NCBI GenBank assembly: GCA_011372825.1
Contig: DSAK01000183.1
Span: 1-19,436, forward strand
DNA from: Campylobacterota bacterium
GTDB lineage: Bacteria > Campylobacterota > Campylobacteria > Campylobacterales > Sulfurovaceae
DNA length: 19,436 nucleotides
Direction of reading: 5' to 3'
Part shown: positions 13,936-19,436 of the stretch, piece by piece
Numbering within the stretch: position 1 is the first letter of the stretch
Layout: every line of letters starts with the position of its first letter
The notes under the pieces: generated by a model
Seen by the model: the letters and a program-made list of their open reading frames with translations, nothing else
Database searches by the model: none
What the model was told of the DNA's origin: nothing
Program-made: the position numbers and the translations under genes

Positions 13936-14292
13936 ATGAGAGTAAAAACAGGTATCGTTAGACGACGAAGACATAAAAAATTATTGAAACTTGCTAGAGG
14001 CTTTTATAGTGGCAGAAGAAAACACTTTAGAAAAGCAAAAGAGCAACTAGAGAGATCACTAGTATATGCTTATAGAGATAGAAGAAACAAAAAAAGAGAC
14101 TTCAGAAGACTTTGGATAGTTCGTATAAATGCAGCAGCAAGATTAAATGGCTTGAGTTATTCAAGATTTATGCATGGACTTAAACTTGCAAATATAGAAT
14201 TAGATAGAAAGATATTGGCTGATATGGCCATGAATGCCCCAGAGAGCTTTGCAAAAGTCGCAAATGTTGCAAAAGAAGCAATCGCAAAATAA
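13936..14292 (+). CDS. rplT: 50S ribosomal protein L20 (bL20)
   Basis: 118 residues, the usual length. Begins MRVKTGIVRRRRHKKLLKLA and shows the typical GFYSGRRKHFRKAKEQ and RDRRNKKRDFRRLWIVRINAA segments. Binds 23S rRNA early in 50S assembly and is commonly the repressor of its own operon. A ribosome site (AAAGGAA) lies upstream of the ATG. Confidence 0.97.
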   Translation: MRVKTGIVRRRRHKKLLKLARGFYSGRRKHFRKAKEQLERSLVYAYRDRRNKKRDFRRLWIVRINAAARLNGLSYSRFMHGLKLANIELDRKILADMAMNAPESFAKVANVAKEAIAK

Positions 14293-14299
14293 ATCCAAC

Positions 14300-14326
14300 T
14301 AGACTAAGAACACATCTCTTAGTCTA
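14300..14326. terminator. Hairpin between convergent rplT and the FTR-rhodanese gene
   Basis: Ten-pair perfect stem (TAGACTAAGA / TCTTAGTCTA) with a seven-base loop. It includes the stop codon of the minus-strand gene. Neither side has a U-tract, so it may act as a transcript-end stabiliser as much as a terminator. Confidence 0.5.
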
Positions 14327-15019
14327 TGTGCACTCTCCTCTATATTCAAATATCCCACCTGCAAGATTACATACATGCTCAAAATCGTATGATTGTAGTA
14401 TTTGTTGGACCTGAAAGCTCCTGCTTCCCGTCGCACAATAGAGAATTATAGGTGTAGTTTTGTAGATCTCAAGATTTTTATGTTTGTCATAAAAGCCTGA
14501 CGTTGGAAATAATACATCAGTTCCTACGATATGCTGCATTTCATGCTCGATTGCTTCACGCACATCAATCAATACAAAATTAACCAACCCATCTTCTCTT
14601 GCTTTGAGTAGCTCTTCTAGATTTGCACTTGCAAGTTGCCTTTGTTCTAAAATCTCTTTTGCCTCTTGCGGCTGCAAAGATTGATTTGAGATATTTTGAG
14701 TTTTTATATCGGTATTTGTTTTGGCATAATTTTGGGTGCAAAAAAGACCACAATGGCAAGCTCCGTATGTAGGTATCTCATATTCAAGTGCAGGCTTACA
14801 GGGGCAGATGCGATTTTCTCCATTTGGAACAACTATAAAGCAAGGGCAAAATCGTTTGCCATATATGAGTTTATTGTGAGCTAGTCCTTGTATTACTCTT
14901 TGGTTGACTGTCTCATTATTGTTGGGGACAAGGTTAAATTGTCGGTAAACTTTTTGTACAAAATTGGTTGTTTTTACCAATTCATCTTCAAGGTCTTTGG
15001 TGCTATAAGGGGTATTCAA
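14324..15019 (-). CDS. Ferredoxin-thioredoxin reductase-type catalytic domain fused to rhodanese
   Basis: 231 residues. Residues about 1-100 carry the CPC...CPC...CHC array (C58, C60, C72, C74, C88, C90, plus C94) that in ferredoxin-thioredoxin reductase catalytic subunits holds a 4Fe-4S cluster beside a redox-active disulfide. Residues about 130-231 are a rhodanese with LIDVRE (150-155) and active-site loop CATGSRS (Cys195). Spacing between the cysteine motifs differs from the plant enzyme. Likely cytoplasmic, moving electrons or sulfane sulfur; the partner is unknown. The start is TTG at 15019, with GTGAGGA six bases upstream; no ATG exists before residue 161. Confidence 0.88.
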   Translation of the reverse strand: MNTPYSTKDLEDELVKTTNFVQKVYRQFNLVPNNNETVNQRVIQGLAHNKLIYGKRFCPCFIVVPNGENRICPCKPALEYEIPTYGACHCGLFCTQNYAKTNTDIKTQNISNQSLQPQEAKEILEQRQLASANLEELLKAREDGLVNFVLIDVREAIEHEMQHIVGTDVLFPTSGFYDKHKNLEIYKTTPIILYCATGSRSFQVQQILQSYDFEHVCNLAGGIFEYRGECT

Positions 15020-15070
15020 AAAAAATCCTCACTTTTATATTAAATATTAGGGGGGTATTATACTTCTTTT

Positions 15071-15427
15071 CTACTCGAACATCTCTAAAATATTATCTAA
15101 CTTTTTTAAAAAACCCTTAGTTTGGTTTAGGTCGATACTAAAAGTATCATTTTCTATCGTGATGCCCAGTACTTTTGAGGTAAAATTGCCCTCTTTGATT
15201 TTATCTTCGGAACTTTTTAACTCAGAAGCGGTTTGCTCTAAAAAGGCTTTACTCTTTTTGGTATCAAGAGTAATTTTATCGCCATCGATAGTAATTCCAA
15301 TTGATGAGAGGATGTCATCCTCTTTTGCTGGCTTCAAGGCTTCTATCTCTTGTTTTGATTGAGATTTTTGGCTATCACAACCTGTTAGCAGGAGAGAGAA
15401 AAAAAGAATAGACAATATTTTTTGCAT
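15071..15427 (-). CDS. Small lipoprotein with duplicated 24-residue unit
   Basis: 118 residues. Signal peptide MQKILSILFFSLLLTGC with lipobox LLTGC, so lipidated at Cys17 and held to a membrane on the periplasmic side. After a charged linker there are two copies of one unit: SIGITIDGDKITLDTKKSKA (from 42) and VLGITIENDTFSIDLNQTKG (from 86), each followed by FL and a short helix. I recognise no family. ATG has AAAGG upstream; a minus-strand TACAAT lies at 15501-15506. Divergent from the NlpC/P60 gene, so both may act on the envelope, which is inference. Confidence 0.8.
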   Translation of the reverse strand: MQKILSILFFSLLLTGCDSQKSQSKQEIEALKPAKEDDILSSIGITIDGDKITLDTKKSKAFLEQTASELKSSEDKIKEGNFTSKVLGITIENDTFSIDLNQTKGFLKKLDNILEMFE

Positions 15428-15534
15428 TTAAAAAACCTTTCTCGCATTTAAGGGTTTATTTTAGGCGATATTTGTGGAAAAAATGCGAACAAAGTGATTA
15501 ATTGTAGGTTTATTTTTAATTAACCTTTTTGTGT

Positions 15535-15540
15535 TACAAT
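15535..15540 (+). promoter_or_regulatory. -10 box for the LysM-NlpC/P60 gene
   Basis: TACAAT preceded by T-rich sequence; start near 15547. The 50-base leader holds a weak TTAGTT/AACTAA hairpin. Confidence 0.4.
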
Positions 15541-15595
15541 AATTTCATATTAGTTAGTTAAAAACTAAAACTATCTTATACAGTGAGGGAATTGC

Positions 15596-16342
15596 ATGAA
15601 AAGAATTGTTTTTGGAGCTTTGTTTTGTAGCAGTTTATTATTGGCAGATGCAAATAGCTATATAGTAAAAAAAGGAGACAGTCTATCTCGTATAGCAAAA
15701 AATCACAATACTACAGTAGATGCCATTTGCGCAATGAATCAAATATCTAAAAATAGCACGCTCCGTATTGGCCAAAAACTCAAAATTGGCTCAGGTTCAA
15801 CAAATGCAAGCACTGCACGCATTGCTGGAGATTCACAAGGTGGGATTATTCATGCTGTCATAGACAATTCTTCCTTGCAAAATGCCCTTTCTACATTGGG
15901 TAGTAAATCGCAGCCTATCGATACCAAGTCATTTACATCTAAAGATATCAAGTTTGTATCAAATCCAAAGCTTGCAAAGCTTCCAAAAGTTGCTAAGTCA
16001 AAAATAGGAACCCGATATGTTTGGGGCGGGACTACCCCTGCTGGATTTGATTGTTCTGGGCTTACATTTTATGCTTGCAGACTAAATGGGATAAATATCC
16101 CACGAACATCTATCGAGCAGTCCAAGACTGGAGTGCCAGTTCCAAGAAATGCCTTGCAACCAGGGGATTTGGTATTTTTTGATACCTCCAAAGAAAGAAG
16201 AGGATATGTCAATCATGTAGGGATATATATGGGTGATGGCAAATTTATCCATGCAAGTTCAGCAAAGAAAAAAGTAGTAATTACTAGCCTTAATTCACCA
16301 TTTTATAGCTCAAGATTCAAAGGTGCAAGACGTGTCAACTAA
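15596..16342 (+). CDS. LysM-NlpC/P60 peptidoglycan endopeptidase
   Basis: 248 residues. Signal peptide about 1-18, a LysM peptidoglycan-binding domain (about 22-64: YIVKKGDSLSRIAK...LRIGQKLKI), a low-complexity linker, then an NlpC/P60 domain (about 128-248). The catalytic triad is visible as Cys153 in FDCSGL, His207 in NHVGIYMG and His219 in FIHASS. Such enzymes cut the stem peptide between D-Glu and the diamino acid in the periplasm, for wall remodelling or cell separation. Ribosome site GAGGGA before the ATG. It ends in a hairpin shared with the convergent ilvD. Confidence 0.94.
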   Translation: MKRIVFGALFCSSLLLADANSYIVKKGDSLSRIAKNHNTTVDAICAMNQISKNSTLRIGQKLKIGSGSTNASTARIAGDSQGGIIHAVIDNSSLQNALSTLGSKSQPIDTKSFTSKDIKFVSNPKLAKLPKVAKSKIGTRYVWGGTTPAGFDCSGLTFYACRLNGINIPRTSIEQSKTGVPVPRNALQPGDLVFFDTSKERRGYVNHVGIYMGDGKFIHASSAKKKVVITSLNSPFYSSRFKGARRVN

Positions 16343-16360
16343 AGGATAGCCTCCTTTAGT
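16338..16360. terminator. Shared hairpin between convergent NlpC/P60 gene and ilvD
   Basis: Nine-pair stem ACTAAAGGA / TCCTTTAGT with a five-base loop, followed on the plus strand by CTGCTTTT. It contains the stop codons of both genes. Confidence 0.55.
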
Positions 16361-18044
16361 CTGCTTTTAGAACCGCTCCATTGCTTGCATTTGTTACCAA
16401 TGCTCTATATTGTTTTAGCCATTTGCTTGTAAGTGGCTTGATAAGTGGCTTGAAATGCTCTTTTCTTTTTGCTATCTCCTCTGGCGATAGCTTTACCTCA
16501 AGTATATAATTGTCAACATCTATAAATATCTCATCGCCATCCTCAAGTAGCCCTATCATGCCACCTTCTGCTGCCTCTGGAGAGACATGGCCTATGCTTG
16601 CACCTCTTGTTGCGCCACTAAATCTACCATCGGTGATGAGTGCTACTTTGTCCCCCAATCCCATCCCCATGATAAGGCTTGTTGGGCTAAGCATCTCTTG
16701 CATCCCTGGGCCACCTTTTGGGCCTTCGTATCTTATAACTACCACATTTCCAGCTTGGACTTTGCCGTTTATAATCCCCTTGATAGCTTCATCTTGCGAA
16801 TTAAAACAGACAGCTTTACCGCTAAATACCCTATCTCCTGTAATCCCAGCAGTTTTTATAACCGCTCCTTGCTTGGCTAGATTGCCATAGAGTATCGCCA
16901 ATCCGCCCACTTGTGAGTAGGGATTGTCTATGGTGTGGATGATATCTGTATCTTTGATAGATATATTGGCTATTCGCTCCTTGAGACTCTCTCCAGTGAT
17001 GGTAAGATTGTCTATGAGTATATCATCACCCCTTTTGCTCATCTCATGCATGACAGCATTTACTCCGCCAGCCCTGTCTATATCTTGCATATGTACAGTT
17101 GAGAGGCTAGGGCTAATTTTTGCTATATGTGAGACTTTTTTGGATATGAGATTGATATCCTCTAGCCTAAAATCGACTTCAGCCTCTTTGGCAATAGCTA
17201 ACATGTGAAGTACGGTATTGGAGCTTCCACCCATCGCCATATCTACAGCCAATGCATTGTGTATAGCACTTGCATTGAGAATATTGCGAAGTCTAAATTT
17301 CTCTTGTGTAGTTTTATCTGATTTTGCTATCTCACACACTCTTTTGGCTGCTTTTCTATATAGCTCTTCTCTTTGTGGTGTGAGAGCTAGGATGGTTCCA
17401 TTACCAGATAGTGCAATACCCATCGCTTCCATTAGGGTATTCATACTATTTGCAGTAAACATTCCACTACAGCTGCCACCACCAGGACAGGCGTTGCACT
17501 CTATATCTTTGAGTTCATCAGCGGTTATATCACCTTTTTCATATTTGCCAACCGCCTCAAACGCAGTAGCAAGATCAATTGGAGTGCCATCTTTTGTGTA
17601 CCCTTTTGCCATTGGACCACCACTGACAAATACAGTAGGGACGTTGACCCTCAAAGCCCCCATTATCATACCTGGGACTATCTTGTCACAGTTTGGGATG
17701 GCTATCATAGCATCAAGCTTGTGTGCATTCATAACTGTCTCCACTGAGTTTGCTATGATTTCACGGCTCGGCAGACTATATAGCATGCCAGAGTGCCCCA
17801 TGGCTATCCCATCATCAACGCCAATTGTATTGAATTCAAACGGCACACATCCATTGGCTCTGATTTCATCTTTGATGATTTCACTTACTTTATTGAGAAA
17901 AAAATGGCCAGGGATAATCTCTATAAATGAGTTTGCTACACCTATAAAAGGCTTGTCAAAATCTTCATCTTTTACCCCAGTAGCACGCAACAAACTGCGG
18001 TGAGGTGTACGGGTAGCACCTTTTTTTATCTCATCACTTCTCAT
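16356..18044 (-). CDS. ilvD: Dihydroxy-acid dehydratase
   Basis: 562 residues. Dehydrates 2,3-dihydroxy acids in valine, isoleucine and pantothenate synthesis, in the cytoplasm. Family motifs: ATGVKDEDFDKPFIGVANSF near the start, FNTIGVDDGIAMGHSGM (71-87), NCDK with Cys119, and CSGMFTANSM with Cys192 as cluster ligands, then DGRFSGATRGASIGHVSPEA near the C-terminus with the catalytic serine. The position that is Cys in plant-type 2Fe-2S enzymes is not Cys here (NSFIEIIPGH), as in the E. coli 4Fe-4S type, so it is probably oxygen-sensitive. Shorter than the E. coli enzyme. Single gene between convergent and divergent neighbours, not in an ilv operon here. Confidence 0.97.
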   Translation of the reverse strand: MRSDEIKKGATRTPHRSLLRATGVKDEDFDKPFIGVANSFIEIIPGHFFLNKVSEIIKDEIRANGCVPFEFNTIGVDDGIAMGHSGMLYSLPSREIIANSVETVMNAHKLDAMIAIPNCDKIVPGMIMGALRVNVPTVFVSGGPMAKGYTKDGTPIDLATAFEAVGKYEKGDITADELKDIECNACPGGGSCSGMFTANSMNTLMEAMGIALSGNGTILALTPQREELYRKAAKRVCEIAKSDKTTQEKFRLRNILNASAIHNALAVDMAMGGSSNTVLHMLAIAKEAEVDFRLEDINLISKKVSHIAKISPSLSTVHMQDIDRAGGVNAVMHEMSKRGDDILIDNLTITGESLKERIANISIKDTDIIHTIDNPYSQVGGLAILYGNLAKQGAVIKTAGITGDRVFSGKAVCFNSQDEAIKGIINGKVQAGNVVVIRYEGPKGGPGMQEMLSPTSLIMGMGLGDKVALITDGRFSGATRGASIGHVSPEAAEGGMIGLLEDGDEIFIDVDNYILEVKLSPEEIAKRKEHFKPLIKPLTSKWLKQYRALVTNASNGAVLKAD

Positions 18045-18138
18045 AGCGGTATCCTCTTTTTTTAAGCGATTATATCACTTTTGGTCTCAAAGTAGAGAAT
18101 TGTTTTTTGTATCTCTTTACAACCAAAGCTTTTTTAGC

Positions 18139-18144
18139 TATAAT
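18139..18144 (+). promoter_or_regulatory. -10 box for the tRNA cluster
   Basis: TATAAT 19 bases before tRNA-Gly, likely driving Gly-Leu-Cys. Confidence 0.55.
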
Positions 18145-18163
18145 CACATTCCATTTTTAAGGT

Positions 18164-18238
18164 GCGGGCGTAGCTCAGGGGTAGAGCATAACCTTGCCAA
18201 GGTTAGGGTCGAGGGTTCGAATCCCTTCGCCCGCTCCA
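18164..18238 (+). tRNA. tRNA-Gly (GCC)
   Basis: 75 bases with encoded CCA. Acceptor GCGGGCG/CGCCCGC; anticodon stem AACCT/AGGTT region with loop TTGCCAA giving GCC; T arm GAGGGTTCGAATCCCTT. Confidence 0.97.
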
Positions 18239-18273
18239 GAAATGAACATAAACAGTAAACGCTAAAGTATCTT

Positions 18274-18360
18274 GCCCGGGTGGTGGAATGGTAGACACAG
18301 GGGACTTAAAATCCCCCGGCTATTGCAGCCGTGCTGGTTCAAGTCCAGTTCCGGGCACCA
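18274..18360 (+). tRNA. tRNA-Leu (TAA)
   Basis: 87 bases with encoded CCA. Acceptor GCCCGGG pairs with the TCCGGGC-end stem; anticodon loop CTTAAAA (TAA); long variable arm of class II tRNA; T arm around GGTTCAAGTCC. Confidence 0.97.
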
Positions 18361-18372
18361 CTAGTTTGCTAA

Positions 18373-18446
18373 GGTGCCATCGCCAAGTGGTAAGGCCGCA
18401 GCCTGCAAAGCTGCTATCCCCGGTTCAAATCCGGGTGGCACCTCCA
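18373..18446 (+). tRNA. tRNA-Cys (GCA)
   Basis: 74 bases with encoded CCA. Acceptor GGTGCCA/TGGCACC; anticodon stem GCAGC/GCTGC with loop CTGCAAA (GCA); T arm CCCGGTTCAAATCCGGG. Confidence 0.97.
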
Positions 18447-18448
18447 AA

Positions 18449-18470
18449 AAGATTTTTTAAATCTTATTTT
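18449..18470 (+). terminator. Weak AT-rich hairpin after tRNA-Cys
   Basis: AAGATTT-TTT-AAATCTT followed by ATTTT. It may end the Gly-Leu-Cys transcript; a TAAAAT -10-like box at 18473-18478 could then start tRNA-Ser separately. Confidence 0.35.
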
Positions 18471-18494
18471 GATAAAATTACACACTCTCTTTTT

Positions 18495-18582
18495 CGGGAG
18501 ATGGTAGAGCGGTTGAATACACCGGTCTTGAAAACCGGCGAGGGTAACACCTCCGGGGGTTCGAATCCCCCTCTCCCGGCCA
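18495..18582 (+). tRNA. tRNA-Ser (TGA)
   Basis: 88 bases with encoded CCA. Acceptor CGGGAGA/TCTCCCG; anticodon loop CTTGAAA (TGA); long variable arm (GAGGGTAACACCTC); T arm GGGGGTTCGAATCCCCC. Its 3' end borders the gene-poor segment leading to the Cas6-like gene. Confidence 0.97.
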
Positions 18583-18640
18583 TATAAATTACATTAAAAT
18601 ACTCATCTCTTTTCCCAATATTTACTTACAATCTATCTCT

Positions 18641-18913
18641 ATGAAGAAAAGATCCGTTTGGTTAGCAGCATCATGCGATTTCTTAATGGGCTTATACGAT
18701 AAACTGCATATTCCTAATTGCAAGAAGGTTATTGTAAATTATATGTGTGAGTAGAAAGAGAATCCTTTTAGATGAGATATCACCAATTTTAAAGAGCCTT
18801 ATGATAGAGATACTAAGCTGCACTACACCATCACTTGCGAGCTTGTACTTTTGACAGCTATCAAATTGAAGATCTCAAAATTTTTAAAGAAACAGACAAA
18901 ACTATCTAATTAA
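18641..18913 (+). pseudogene. Possible decayed reading frame with two in-frame stops
   Basis: ATG at 18641 opens 37 codons (begins MKKRSVWLAASCDFLMGLYD) to TAG 18752. The same frame continues through TGA 18773 and stays open to TAA 18911, with protein-like composition (NFKEPYDRDTKLHYTITCEL). No ribosome site is seen before the ATG, and upstream codons in frame are also open, so the 5' end may be lost. No family is recognised. A chance open frame is the main alternative. Confidence 0.3.
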
Positions 18914-19060
18914 ATTACATCTATATGTCACAAGATATGTGATAGTATATCTCTTATGGAAATTGCACCCTATGGGCCAATTTAGCTTTAAGATAAAATG
19001 AAAGGTATGAAGTTTGCAACAAAAAAATTAAAAGCGACATATTGTGTCTTTGGATTATGA
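18914..19060. other. Gene-poor AT-rich stretch
   Basis: With the preceding feature it fills about 500 bases between tRNA-Ser and the Cas6-like gene. Only a small inverted repeat (AGATAT/ATATCT near 18933-18952) and a 20-codon frame at 18998-19060 are seen; neither is supported as functional. Confidence 0.4.
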
Positions 19061-19066
19061 TATAAT
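19061..19066 (+). promoter_or_regulatory. -10 box for the Cas6-like gene
   Basis: TATAAT; start near 19073, about 19 bases before the ATG at 19092, with AAAGGAA between. Confidence 0.5.
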
Positions 19067-19091
19067 TTTCATATGAAAGGAAATTTATACA

Positions 19092-19436
19092 ATGCTTGTG
19101 ATTAAAACAAAAATACCAACCAAAAATTTGCCCATCAAAAGAGTTCTTCCGAGGCTTTTTCAGTCATTTGTCTATACGAACCTTGATGACAAAGAGCACG
19201 AGGGATACAAACATTCTAGTGGCAAAGTTTTCAAGTCGATGAACTTTCGGATCGACTATCATGGCAATGACCTCTTTATCGACTATGTAGCGCTTAATAA
19301 AGCACATGAGAAAAGTATCGCACAAAAGATACTCTTTGATGGGTTGAAACTTGGAGAGATACATACCACTTCTACAGAAGTTGCCCTACATCACCGTCAG
19401 GCATTGGATCAAACGATTCAGGTTGGTGGTTTTGTA
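19092..19436 (+). CDS. cas6: Probable Cas6 CRISPR RNA endoribonuclease, N-terminal 115 codons
   Basis: Runs off the window. Begins MLVIKTKIPTKNLPIKRVLP and shows alternating strands and helices of a RAMP ferredoxin-like fold: GYKHSSGKVFKSMNFRI, NDLFIDYVALNK, then KILFDGLKLGEIH, a pattern I associate with Cas6 of type I-B/III systems in Campylobacterota. The His after GEI and others nearby cannot be assigned as catalytic without the rest. ATG with AAAGGAA upstream and its own -10. If right, it would cut CRISPR precursor RNA, and cas genes and a repeat array should follow beyond the window. The family call rests on pattern memory, so confidence is moderate. Confidence 0.5.
   Translation, partial: MLVIKTKIPTKNLPIKRVLPRLFQSFVYTNLDDKEHEGYKHSSGKVFKSMNFRIDYHGNDLFIDYVALNKAHEKSIAQKILFDGLKLGEIHTTSTEVALHHRQALDQTIQVGGFV

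Noticed and set aside
17218..18003. Long plus-strand open frame (261 codons) opposite ilvD
   Set aside because: It lies wholly antisense to a clear ilvD, has no ribosome site, and its Ser/Ile/Leu-rich composition is that of a shadow frame.
18283..18587. Plus-strand open frame of about 99 codons through the tRNA genes
   Set aside because: It reads through three tRNA genes, whose structure explains the sequence fully.
1..19436. Insertion sequences, prophage genes or CRISPR arrays
   Set aside because: No transposase, integrase, phage structural gene or regularly spaced direct repeats were seen inside the window.

Overview
The window reads as chromosomal DNA of a Campylobacterota (epsilonproteobacterial) species, probably a free-living relative of Sulfurimonas or Sulfurovum rather than a host-adapted Campylobacter or Helicobacter. 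Supporting signs are the low GC, a ThrRS with a shortened N-terminus like that of Campylobacter, TATAAT-type -10 boxes with no clear -35, the thrS-infC-rpmI-rplT order, and a four-tRNA cluster with encoded CCA ends. The genus is an inference.

Left arm (1-7352, all minus strand). Reading with transcription, the genes are: CorA Mg2+ channel; an anchored Sel1-repeat protein; then an operon-like run of a small membrane protein (probably DUF6394), a two-RCK K+ channel, a SulP anion transporter with STAS domain, a tandem universal stress protein, a phasin-like helical protein, and a UbiB/ABC1 atypical kinase that runs off the window. The theme is ion and anion transport plus stress and envelope functions. 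UbiB has no ordinary start codon near its ribosome binding site.

Middle (7353-11104). truD and a small ABM-domain protein are on the plus strand. truD ends in an eight-G tract, and losing one G would join the two genes in frame. An RNA-rich segment follows: a 22-residue lysine-rich peptide with a KKhh repeat and its own promoter, tRNA-Ser(GGA) (minus), SRP RNA, and a promoter-to-terminator unit of about 280 nt that looks like an undescribed structured RNA. A fused MsrB-MsrA (minus) with two in-frame starts, each with a Shine-Dalgarno sequence, and tRNA-Val close the region.

Right-centre (11181-18044). thrS and infC overlap at TTGA and are followed by rpmI and rplT. Convergent to them are a ferredoxin-thioredoxin-reductase-type/rhodanese fusion and a small lipoprotein with an internal duplication. 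Next come a LysM-NlpC/P60 peptidoglycan hydrolase (plus) and ilvD (minus).

Right end (18164-19436). A tRNA cluster Gly-Leu-Cys-Ser is followed by about 500 bp of gene-poor sequence containing one probable decayed reading frame, then the first 115 codons of a probable Cas6. This looks like accessory DNA beside tRNA genes, and a CRISPR-Cas locus may continue past the window edge.
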